Source: Solirubrobacteraceae bacterium (GTDB lineage: Bacteria > Actinomycetota > Thermoleophilia > Solirubrobacterales > Solirubrobacteraceae). From it: a stretch of DNA of 7,433 bases. The notes under the pieces were generated by a model. The model was given only the letters and a program-made list of their open reading frames with translations. It had not been told where the DNA came from and did no database searches. The stretch covers positions 1-7,433 of the forward strand of contig JASLHP010000007.1 of NCBI GenBank assembly GCA_030149625.1, in the 5' to 3' direction. How positions within the stretch are numbered: position 1 is the first letter of the stretch; every line of letters begins with the position of its first letter. A program made the position numbers and the translations under genes. Below are positions 1-4,681 of this stretch, in pieces.

Positions 1-65
1 ACGCTCGCGATGCTCGTGTCGAAGGCGGCGCTCGACGCCGCCTTCGACACGAGCATCGCGAGCGT
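1..65. repeat. Perfect 30-bp inverted repeat with 5-nt loop (probable fold-back artefact)
   Basis: Positions 1-30 are the exact reverse complement of 36-65, separated by the loop ctcga (31-35). The right arm is continuous with the DnaC-like gene on the minus strand. The left arm is the same stretch of gene in sense orientation on the plus strand. Read on the plus strand from base 1 it gives TLAMLVSKAA and then L-D through the loop, which is how I recall DnaC-like proteins continuing after this helix. A 30-bp perfect hairpin inside the ATPase core of a conserved gene, exactly at the sequence end, points to a chimeric read or assembly fold-back. Confidence 0.95.
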
Positions 66-365
66 GGTCTTGCCGGTGCCGACGTTGCCCTGGATCCACA
101 ATCCGCGGCCGGCGTCGATGTTCGCGTCGATCGCCTGCACGTAGCGGCGTACGGAGCGGACCTGGTCGGGGGCCGTCCTCGCCATGTCGCTGATCGGCGC
201 CCGGTCGAGCGAGACGCCGCGGTATCGGCTCGGGATTCGCCCCTCGAGCCTCGCTGTGCGTGCCGCGGCGATCCGCGCCGTGCGGCAGCCGCAGTCCGTA
301 GCGGTGTTGGTCGCCTCGTCGACCACGAAGCCGGTGTCGTCGCACAGCGCGCACGGGGTGCTCAT
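1..365 (-). CDS. DnaC-like AAA+ ATPase, 5' part only (putative helicase loader)
   Basis: The reading frame starts with ATG at 365-363 and stays open to the window edge. The N-terminus carries a likely zinc-binding cluster: C5-A-L-C8 followed by C25-G-C27. A linker leads into a P-loop ATPase core with Walker A G93-N-V-G-T-G-K-T-T101, where K99 is the nucleotide-binding lysine, followed by LAMLVSKAA (102-110). This layout matches the DnaC/IstB family of ATPases that load or remodel replicative helicase. The start overlaps the dnaB stop by ATGA (365-362), so translational coupling with dnaB is likely, and a GGAGAG Shine-Dalgarno lies 11 bases upstream. Only residues 1-110 (positions 36-365) look genuine. 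After codon 110 the sequence folds back on itself as a perfect inverted repeat, and the remaining codons encode the antisense of the Walker A region. Walker B and the rest of the domain are missing. The helicase-loader role is inferred from family and neighbour. Confidence 0.8.
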   Translation of the reverse strand, partial: MSTPCALCDDTGFVVDEATNTATDCGCRTARIAAARTARLEGRIPSRYRGVSLDRAPISDMARTAPDQVRSVRRYVQAIDANIDAGRGLWIQGNVGTGKTTLAMLVSKAASSAAFDTSIAS

Positions 366-1753
366 TCGGCGTACCGCTCTCCGGCGTAGTTCATGAACTT
401 GGGGTACTCCTTCTGGAACGTCAGCGTTACTTTGCCGACGGCCCCGTTGCGGTGCTTGGCGATCAGCAGGTCGGCCTCGCCGGGTCGCTCGGAGTCCTCG
501 TTGTAGTACTCGTCGCGGTAGATGAACATCACGAGATCGGAGTCCTGCTCGAGGTTGCCGCTCTCGCGCAGGTCTGACAGCTGCGGCTTCTTGTCCGGCC
601 GCGTCTCCACCGCGCGGCTGAGCTGCGACAGCGCGATCACGGGCACTCCGAGCTCGCGCGCGAGGATCTTCAAGCCCCGACTGATCTCGCCGACCGCGGT
701 CACGCGGCTGTCGTAGCGGCTGTCGGTGCGCATCAGCTGCAGGTAGTCGATGATGATCAGGCCGAGCCCGTTCTCGCACTGGCTGTGCAGACGCCGGGCC
801 TTCGCACGGATCTCGAGCATGCCCACGTCGCTGGAGTCGTCCACCCACAGCGGCGCGCGCGCCAAGCGCTGGCTGGCCTTGACGATCTTCGGCCAGCGCT
901 GCTCGGCCACGCGCCCCTTGCGCAGCTCCTCGCCCTTGATGCGCGCCTGCGAGGCCACGAATCGCTGCGCGAGCTCCGCCTCCGCCATCTCCAGCGAGAA
1001 CAGCGCCACCGGCTTGCCGTGTTCGACGGCCGCGTTCTCCGCGATGTTGCACACGAGCGCGCTCTTGCCCATCGCCGGACGCGCGGCGATGATGATCAGG
1101 TTGCCCGATTGGAAGCCGCCCGTGATCTCGTCGAGGTCCTTGAAGCCGGACGGCGTGCCCGTCAGCGAGGTGCCCTCCAGCGACAGCCGGTGCAGCTTGT
1201 CGAGCTCCTCTTGCAGCACCTCCTCGATCGCGCGGAAGTCTTGCTGGCGGTCGTCGCGAGCAACCTCGAGCATCGCCTTCTCGGCCTGCTCGACCAGCTC
1301 GCGCGGCGGCGCGTCGTGGCCAAGGACGCTCTCCTGAATCTCATACGTGCTCTTCAACAGCCGCCGCAGCAGCGCGTTCTCGCGCACGATCTGCGCGTAG
1401 CGGCGTGCGTGACCGGCCGCCGGGACGACTCCGGTCAGCTCGTCCACGGCTGCCGCGCCGCCGACGGTTTCGAGCTTGCCCATCTGGCGCAGGCGATCGG
1501 TGACCGTCAGCACGTCGACCGGCTCGCTTTCGTTGTACAGCGCGAGCATCGCCGCGTAGACCGTGCCGTGTCGCTCGCGATAGAAGTCCTCCGCGCGTAG
1601 CCCCTCTTCGATCACAAGCGCGTACAGCGACCGATCCGACAGCAGGATCGCGCCCAGCACCGACTGCTCCGCATCGAGGTTGTGCGGCGGCGTGATCACG
1701 CCGCCGGAGGCGCCGTTCGCGCCATTGGTTTGGGGGCTGGCGATTATCGGCAT
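362..1753 (-). CDS. dnaB: Replicative DNA helicase DnaB
   Basis: This 463-residue protein is the ring helicase that unwinds DNA ahead of the replisome. After a short Gly/Ala/Asn-rich leader comes the DnaB N-terminal domain (about 24-130, starting PPHNLDAEQSVLGAILL). A linker follows, then the RecA-like motor domain (about 190-455). Visible motifs are Walker A A224-R-P-A-M-G-K230-S231, the catalytic glutamate in SLEM (E255), Walker B I333-I-I-D336-Y, the sensor stretch ALSQLSR (374-380) and the arginine-finger region K433-H-R-N-G437. Length is normal for the family and no intein interrupts the P-loop or other motifs, although DnaB inteins are common in actinobacteria. The ATG at 1753 is chosen because it gives the expected N-terminus. 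No clear Shine-Dalgarno precedes it, and a -10 box ten bases upstream suggests a leaderless or nearly leaderless transcript. The stop overlaps the DnaC-like start. Confidence 0.98.
   Translation of the reverse strand: MPIIASPQTNGANGASGGVITPPHNLDAEQSVLGAILLSDRSLYALVIEEGLRAEDFYRERHGTVYAAMLALYNESEPVDVLTVTDRLRQMGKLETVGGAAAVDELTGVVPAAGHARRYAQIVRENALLRRLLKSTYEIQESVLGHDAPPRELVEQAEKAMLEVARDDRQQDFRAIEEVLQEELDKLHRLSLEGTSLTGTPSGFKDLDEITGGFQSGNLIIIAARPAMGKSALVCNIAENAAVEHGKPVALFSLEMAEAELAQRFVASQARIKGEELRKGRVAEQRWPKIVKASQRLARAPLWVDDSSDVGMLEIRAKARRLHSQCENGLGLIIIDYLQLMRTDSRYDSRVTAVGEISRGLKILARELGVPVIALSQLSRAVETRPDKKPQLSDLRESGNLEQDSDLVMFIYRDEYYNEDSERPGEADLLIAKHRNGAVGKVTLTFQKEYPKFMNYAGERYAE
377..382 (-). promoter_or_regulatory. 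Ribosome binding site of the DnaC-like gene
   Basis: On the minus strand GGAGAG lies inside the 3' end of dnaB, 11 bases before the ATG at 365. The spacing is slightly long but acceptable. Together with the ATGA overlap it supports this start and coupled translation. Confidence 0.5.
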
Positions 1754-1763
1754 GACCCGGCCG

Positions 1764-1769
1764 AGTCTA
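1764..1769 (-). promoter_or_regulatory. Candidate -10 box for dnaB
   Basis: TAGACT on the minus strand matches TATAAT at 4 of 6 positions and resembles common actinobacterial -10 boxes. Ten bases separate it from the dnaB ATG, so transcription would begin at or just before the start codon, which fits the lack of a Shine-Dalgarno. The best -35 I find is CTGGCG at 16-bp spacing (3 of 6). The surrounding decamer CTAGACTCGG recurs upstream of ssb. Confidence 0.4.
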
Positions 1770-1838
1770 GGTCGCCGTAGTCCTCGCCAGGGGCCGGTTC
1801 CCGCAAATCGCGACAGTAAAAGCTAGCTGGGCGAAGCA

Positions 1839-1852
1839 CGAACAGATGTTCG
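1839..1852. promoter_or_regulatory. LexA/SOS-box-like operator upstream of dnaB
   Basis: CGAACAGATGTTCG is a dyad with perfect 5-bp arms (CGAAC/GTTCG) around a 4-bp centre. It matches the Gram-positive SOS-box pattern CGAAC-RNRY-GTTYG at every position, including the AGAT centre. It lies 85 bases before the dnaB start and 117 bases beyond the rplI stop, so the dnaB-DnaC-like transcription unit is the only plausible local target. I know of LexA operators from Bacillus and mycobacteria; use in this lineage is inferred. Confidence 0.55.
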
Positions 1853-1900
1853 CACCAAGCAAGGACGGACCGGGCGTATGGCGGCAGTCCTAGGCCAAGC

Positions 1901-1925
1901 GGAGCAAGCGAGTCGACTCGGCTCC
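1901..1925 (-). terminator. Possible hairpin after rplI, weak terminator candidate
   Basis: GGAGC (1901-1905) pairs with GCTCC (1921-1925), and inside it CGAG-TCGA-CTCG (1909-1920) forms a 4-bp stem with a TCGA tetraloop, leaving a 3-base bulge. The hairpin is GC-rich but has no T-tract after it on the minus strand. It could separate the ribosomal protein unit from the dnaB promoter, or be a chance palindrome. Confidence 0.25.
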
Positions 1926-1968
1926 CGCCGCGACAGCGACCGGAGACGATCGCCTCACTTGCGGAGCG

Positions 1969-2421
1969 CTATTTCTTGGCCACGATCATCGTCTTGATCG
2001 TGGCGGTCGCGCCCTCGACCACATCGACGACGACCATGTAGGTACCGACGTTCTTGATCGGCTCCGGCAGGTGCACGTTGCGTTTGTCGAGTCGCAGGCC
2101 GCGCGCTTCGCGAATCGCGCTTGCGATGTCCTGCGCGGTCACAGAGCCGAACAGCCGTCCGTCGGCGCCGGCCTGCTGCGGGATCGTGAGCACGGTGCGG
2201 TTCAGCAGGTTCACGTTCTCCTGTGCCCGCTCGACGGCCTCGCGCTCAGCGCGCTCGGCGGCGGCCTGGCGCTGGCGAACCGTCTCGATCGCGCCTTTCG
2301 TCGCCGGCTGCGCGAGCTTGCGCGGGATCAAGTAGTTGCGCAGGTAGCCCTTGGAGACGTCGACGACCGCGCCCTGCTCGCCGAGCGTGTCGACGTCCTT
2401 GAGGAGAATCGCCTCGGGCAC
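1969..2421 (-). CDS. rplI: 50S ribosomal protein bL9
   Basis: This 150-residue protein is the two-domain large-subunit protein bL9, which binds 23S rRNA at the base of the L1 stalk. The N-terminal rRNA-binding domain shows AILLKDVDTLGEQGAVVDVS and the signature K24-G-Y-L-R-N-Y-L-I-P-R34. A long charged connecting helix follows (about 41-75), then the C-terminal domain with G88-R-L-F-G-S-V-T-A96 and a TYMVVVDV strand near the end. Family length is about 148-150. The frame is open well upstream, but the GTG at 2421-2419 gives the standard start (initiator-PEAILLKDV). An AGG that overlaps the rpsR stop codon, 7 bases before this GTG, may serve as Shine-Dalgarno. Only eight bases separate it from rpsR, so the two are surely co-transcribed and probably coupled. 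Confidence 0.96.
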   Translation of the reverse strand: MPEAILLKDVDTLGEQGAVVDVSKGYLRNYLIPRKLAQPATKGAIETVRQRQAAAERAEREAVERAQENVNLLNRTVLTIPQQAGADGRLFGSVTAQDIASAIREARGLRLDKRNVHLPEPIKNVGTYMVVVDVVEGATATIKTMIVAKK

Positions 2422-2429
2422 GTGGCTGC

Positions 2430-2756
2430 CTAGCGCTCGCGATCCCGGTCGCCGCGTTCGCGGCGGGGGTTGTCGTCGCGCCCGCCCTCGTTCACGTAGG
2501 GGAGCAGCGCGAGCTCGCGCGCGCGCTTGACGGCGCGTGCGATCTGCACTTGGTGGCGCCGGCAGGAGCCCGTGATCCGCCGCGAGCGGATCTTGCCCTT
2601 CTCGGAGATGAACTTGCGCAGCGACGCGACGTCCTTGTAGTCGACCTGCTCGACCTTGTCGCGACAGTGCTGGCATGGCTTACGCCGGCCGCTGCCAGGG
2701 CCGCCCTTCTTGTCTCGCCGGCGTACCGGCTTGCCACGACCGCGTGCCTTGGCCAT
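2430..2756 (-). CDS. rpsR: 30S ribosomal protein bS18, cysteine-containing form
   Basis: This 108-residue small-subunit protein partners with bS6 on the platform of the 30S subunit. The core K41-D-V-A-S-L-R-K-F-I50 and the [10 protein letters not shown] stretch (54-63) are diagnostic. C28-Q-H-C31 together with C65 and H68 form a probable zinc site, which marks the C+ variant; bacteria with zinc-responsive paralogs often keep a second, cysteine-free copy elsewhere. The N-terminal 27 residues are strongly basic. A polar, highly charged tail of about 18 residues (91-108) makes the protein longer than typical bS18 (about 75-90). The ATG at 2756 is supported by GGAG 7 bases upstream. It lies between ssb (77-base gap) and rplI (8-base gap), the canonical order. 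Confidence 0.96.
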   Translation of the reverse strand: MAKARGRGKPVRRRDKKGGPGSGRRKPCQHCRDKVEQVDYKDVASLRKFISEKGKIRSRRITGSCRRHQVQIARAVKRARELALLPYVNEGGRDDNPRRERGDRDRER

Positions 2757-2763
2757 CAGCGTT

Positions 2764-2767
2764 CTCC
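2764..2767 (-). promoter_or_regulatory. Ribosome binding site of rpsR
   Basis: GGAG on the minus strand (within GGTGGAGAA) sits seven bases before the rpsR ATG. It is one of the clearest Shine-Dalgarno sequences in the window and fixes the start. Confidence 0.7.
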
Positions 2768-2834
2768 ACCGGGGCTGCGGTGATCGTGAGGCATGCTGAC
2801 TACGCTGGGAAACACTGGGACCTCGCTGTACTGG

Positions 2835-3305
2835 CTAGAACGGGATATCGTCGTCTGCGGCTGCGCTGGCGACCGGCGCGGGCTGGAAATCCCCTTGGTC
2901 TACCGGGATGTCGCTGCCCCTCGAAGGCCCGCTACCGGCGAACCCACCTCCACCGGAGGCGTCATCGCGCGAGCCAAGGAACTGCACCGAGTCGGCAATG
3001 ATATCGATTGTCTGGCGCTTCGTCCCGTCCTGTGCCTCCCACTCGCGCCAGTCGAGTCGCCCGTCGAGTGCGACAGGGCGTCCCTTCGACAGATAGCGCG
3101 CTGCGTTCTCGCCCTGCGCGCCCCAGACCTTGACGTTGAAGTAGTTGGGCTTGTCGATCCATTCTCCCGTGCTCTGGTCCTTGCGGCGTGAGTTGCATGC
3201 GACGCGCAGCTCGCACACCGAGGTGCCGCTCGGCAGCGAGCGCAGCTCGGGGTCGGCGGTCAAGTTCCCGGTCAGCACGACGCGGTTGATGTTGGTGGCG
3301 GCCAC
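2835..3305 (-). CDS. ssb: Single-stranded DNA-binding protein
   Basis: This 156-residue protein coats single-stranded DNA during replication and repair and recruits partner proteins through its C-terminal tip. The OB-fold spans about 4-112, beginning INRVVLTGNLTADPELR and including PNYFNVKVWG (53-62) and GRLDWREWEAQDGTKR (82-97). A Gly/Ser/Pro-rich disordered linker (about 113-150) ends in the acidic tip DDDIPF (151-156), the usual interaction motif. Length is typical of actinobacterial SSB. The start is GTG at 3305-3303; no ATG is available near the conserved beginning, and AAAGGA eight bases upstream supports it. It lies upstream of rpsR and rplI as in many bacteria, but is separated from rpsF by an unrelated hydroxylase gene and has its own promoter candidate. 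Confidence 0.97.
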   Translation of the reverse strand: MAATNINRVVLTGNLTADPELRSLPSGTSVCELRVACNSRRKDQSTGEWIDKPNYFNVKVWGAQGENAARYLSKGRPVALDGRLDWREWEAQDGTKRQTIDIIADSVQFLGSRDDASGGGGFAGSGPSRGSDIPVDQGDFQPAPVASAAADDDIPF

Positions 3306-3313
3306 GGCTGTTG

Positions 3314-3320
3314 TCCTTTC
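3314..3320 (-). promoter_or_regulatory. Ribosome binding site of ssb
   Basis: GAAAGGA on the minus strand lies eight bases before the GTG at 3305. It decides the choice of this non-ATG start. Confidence 0.7.
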
Positions 3321-3330
3321 GGCTCGTCGG

Positions 3331-3347
3331 TCCTGCGCTCGGCAGGA
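3331..3347 (-). promoter_or_regulatory. Hairpin in the ssb leader
   Basis: TCCTGC (3331-3336) and GCAGGA (3342-3347) are perfect 6-bp arms around a 5-base loop. In the ssb mRNA the hairpin would end 25 bases before the start codon, just upstream of the Shine-Dalgarno. The leader stretch TTCCTCC on its 5' side could instead pair with the AGGA of the ribosome binding site, so a switch between two structures is conceivable. There is no T-tract, so it is not an intrinsic terminator. The regulatory role is speculative. Confidence 0.35.
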
Positions 3348-3380
3348 GGAATGCCCGTCATCTGGGAGTAGCGGCTCCCG

Positions 3381-3386
3381 AGTCTA
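3381..3386 (-). promoter_or_regulatory. Candidate -10 box for ssb
   Basis: TAGACT on the minus strand lies within the decamer CTAGACTCGG that also precedes dnaB. Transcription from here would give a leader of roughly 70 bases carrying the hairpin and ribosome binding site. I see no convincing -35 at standard spacing. Confidence 0.35.
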
Positions 3387-3442
3387 GAGCGGCGGGTGGG
3401 CGCGACTCTCGCGCGAACGCGGTGCGCGGTCGTCGATCCCGC

Positions 3443-4078
3443 TCATTGCGAAGATCGCTTCGCGCGTGAGGAGGTGCGAAACACCTCGTCCCAGTAGGGA
3501 GCGCTGATTCCGAAGCCGCGGGTGTCGTCCTGGAAGTGGTGGCGCATGTGGCGCTCGCGCAGCATCCTTCCCAGCCGCCCGTGTGGCCGGAAGTGATGCA
3601 GGTAGTAGTGGGTCAGGTCGTACACGAGGTAGCCCGTGAAGAAGCCCGCGCCGAGAGCGGGCGCGCAGCGCGCTCCGAAGCTCAGGTACAGCAGGCCGAA
3701 CACCGCCGCCCCCAGGGGCACGCTCACGGCTGGCGGCATCACCAAGCGCATCGGGTCGTTGGGGTGATCGTGGTGGACGCCGTGGATGATCCAGTGCAGA
3801 CGCGCCCCGACGCCGTCCTCCGGCTCGAAATGGAACACGACTCTGTGCAGCCAGTACTCGAACAGCGTCCACAGCGCATAGCCAGCCACCGCGAGACCGG
3901 CGGCTGCCGCCACCGTCGTGTCCGCGAGGCCCCAGGCCGCGAGCGCGACGATCGCCGGCAAGAAGATGATCACTGGCACCGTCGGATGCACGCGCGAGAG
4001 CGCGTCGAGGATCTTCGAGTCGAACATCGGTGGCGATGCGCGCAGCACGTCCGTGCGGTTCCGCGATCGATCTCCCAT
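3443..4078 (-). CDS. Membrane fatty-acid hydroxylase (FA2H/Scs7-like, sterol desaturase superfamily)
   Basis: A membrane diiron enzyme of 211 residues from the chosen start, probably adding a 2-hydroxyl group to acyl chains of membrane lipids. Hydrophobic segments lie at about 34-52, 55-76, 118-136 and 141-160. The histidine clusters fit the superfamily: H78-R-V-V-F-H83; H95 and H99-G-V-H102-H103; H157-Y-Y-L-H161-H162; and H177-M-R-H180-H181. The order FEYWLHR, HGVHHDHPND, RLVMPP, YDLTHYYLHH, HMRHHF and GFGIS closely follows fatty-acid 2-hydroxylases, without the cytochrome b5 domain of eukaryotic forms. ATG at 4078 is preferred because GAGG lies eight bases upstream; an in-frame ATG at 4102 would add eight residues and has no Shine-Dalgarno. 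The gene interrupts the normal rpsF-ssb linkage in the same orientation. Carotenoid or sterol substrates cannot be excluded. Confidence 0.85.
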   Translation of the reverse strand: MGDRSRNRTDVLRASPPMFDSKILDALSRVHPTVPVIIFLPAIVALAAWGLADTTVAAAAGLAVAGYALWTLFEYWLHRVVFHFEPEDGVGARLHWIIHGVHHDHPNDPMRLVMPPAVSVPLGAAVFGLLYLSFGARCAPALGAGFFTGYLVYDLTHYYLHHFRPHGRLGRMLRERHMRHHFQDDTRGFGISAPYWDEVFRTSSRAKRSSQ

Positions 4079-4108
4079 GTCCTCAGCCTCGGCCCAGCCC
4101 ATGGGCCG

Positions 4109-4117
4109 ATCTTATTA
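4109..4117 (-). promoter_or_regulatory. AT-rich -10-like site before the hydroxylase gene
   Basis: TAATAAGAT on the minus strand is an isolated AT pocket in GC-rich DNA. With TAAGAT as -10 (4 of 6), transcription would begin near 4102, giving a short leader to the preferred ATG at 4078 or a leaderless message from the ATG at 4102. No good -35 is visible. It suggests the hydroxylase may be transcribed separately from rpsF. Confidence 0.35.
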
Positions 4118-4167
4118 CGCTCGCGGCTTGTGCAGAAGCGCTGACTGTGGTCAGGCGATCGCCGGCG

Positions 4168-4599
4168 CTAGGCCGGCTCGCCCACTGCCAGCTCAGCCTC
4201 GACCGCGTCCTCGCCCTGCTCGCGGGTCTCGGGCTGGTCGGTCTCGACGCGACGGGTCGCGGGAGCCGCGGCGGAACGCATGTCGGGCGCGTCGGGTACG
4301 CCCGGCGCGAGCTTGATGATCCGAAAGCGCATGACGCCGTCGGTGATTCGCAGCGTCCGCTCCAGGCCGCTCAGCAACTCGCCCGAGCCCGCGTGAAACT
4401 GCAGCAGGTGGTACTCGGCGCTGGTCTTCTTGGCGATCGGGTAGGTGAGCGGACGCTCACCCCAGTCGTCGTGGCGCAGCAGCTCGCCTTGCGCTTCGAC
4501 GGCGGCGCGCGCGTCAGCGACGATCTTTGCGCGCCCGTCGTCGGGCGTCTGCGGGTCGAGCAACAGCACGAGATCGTATGTGGATGCGGGCAGGGTCAT
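4168..4599 (-). CDS. rpsF: 30S ribosomal protein bS6
   Basis: This 143-residue small-subunit protein forms a complex with bS18 on the 30S platform. The ferredoxin-like bS6 core covers about 6-98: YDLVLLLDP at the first strand, W46-G-E-R-P-L-T-Y-P-I-A-K-K58 (the family hallmark, normally WG.R.LAY.I.K), Y63-H-L-L-Q-F and the final strand RFRIIKL (91-97). A long, mostly disordered and acidic tail (99-143) exceeds the core; variable acidic tails are common in bS6. The ATG at 4599 gives the standard N-terminus. There is no obvious Shine-Dalgarno, and the -10 box lies 16 bases upstream, so the leader is very short. It heads the ribosomal cluster, although the next gene is a hydroxylase instead of ssb. 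Confidence 0.95.
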   Translation of the reverse strand: MTLPASTYDLVLLLDPQTPDDGRAKIVADARAAVEAQGELLRHDDWGERPLTYPIAKKTSAEYHLLQFHAGSGELLSGLERTLRITDGVMRFRIIKLAPGVPDAPDMRSAAAPATRRVETDQPETREQGEDAVEAELAVGEPA

Positions 4600-4615
4600 A
4601 CGGCTTCGACGCAAG

Positions 4616-4621
4616 AGTATA
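4616..4621 (-). promoter_or_regulatory. -10 box of rpsF
   Basis: TATACT on the minus strand matches the -10 consensus at 5 of 6 positions and is the best in the window. It lies 16 bases before the rpsF ATG, giving a leader of about ten bases. The -35 region is poor, with nothing like TTGACA at 16-18 bp. The leader looks too short for the known bS6:bS18 autoregulatory RNA element. Confidence 0.5.
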
Positions 4622-4661
4622 GATAGAAGTCGCGCCCGCCAGGATTGAGGCGGTCCGCTCG

Positions 4662-4681
4662 GCCGCGCGCTAGCGGGCGGC
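4662..4681 (-). terminator. GC-rich near-palindrome over the otsA-like stop codon
   Basis: The 20 bases 4662-4681 form an 8-bp stem with a single mismatch (4667/4676) around a CTAG loop that contains the TAG stop. On the minus strand no T-tract follows. It could terminate or slow transcription leaving the trehalose genes before the rpsF promoter; a chance GC palindrome is also possible. Confidence 0.3.

Noticed and set aside
785..1600. Plus-strand open frame of 271 codons opposite dnaB
   Set aside because: It is a high-GC antisense shadow with low-complexity Arg/Leu/Ala/His composition and no family motif.
3342..3371. Plus-strand AGGAGGA followed directly by ATG and a six-codon frame ending in TAG
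   Set aside because: The spacing between Shine-Dalgarno and ATG is too short. The purine run is explained by the inverted repeat in the ssb leader, and no gene follows on that strand.
3384..3872. Minus-strand 162-codon frame overlapping the hydroxylase gene
   Set aside because: The overlapping frame carries all the histidine clusters and membrane segments; this one is Arg/Pro/Ala-rich noise.
4154..4163. Palindrome GGCGATCGCC, which contains the HIP1 octamer of cyanobacteria, near the rpsF stop
   Set aside because: It is a single copy in a GC-rich sequence and the gene content is not cyanobacterial; there is no T-tract to make it a terminator.
4600..4669. bS6:bS18 autoregulatory RNA leader before rpsF
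   Set aside because: The best promoter leaves only about ten bases of leader, and I could not find the expected hairpin with a CCG bulge.
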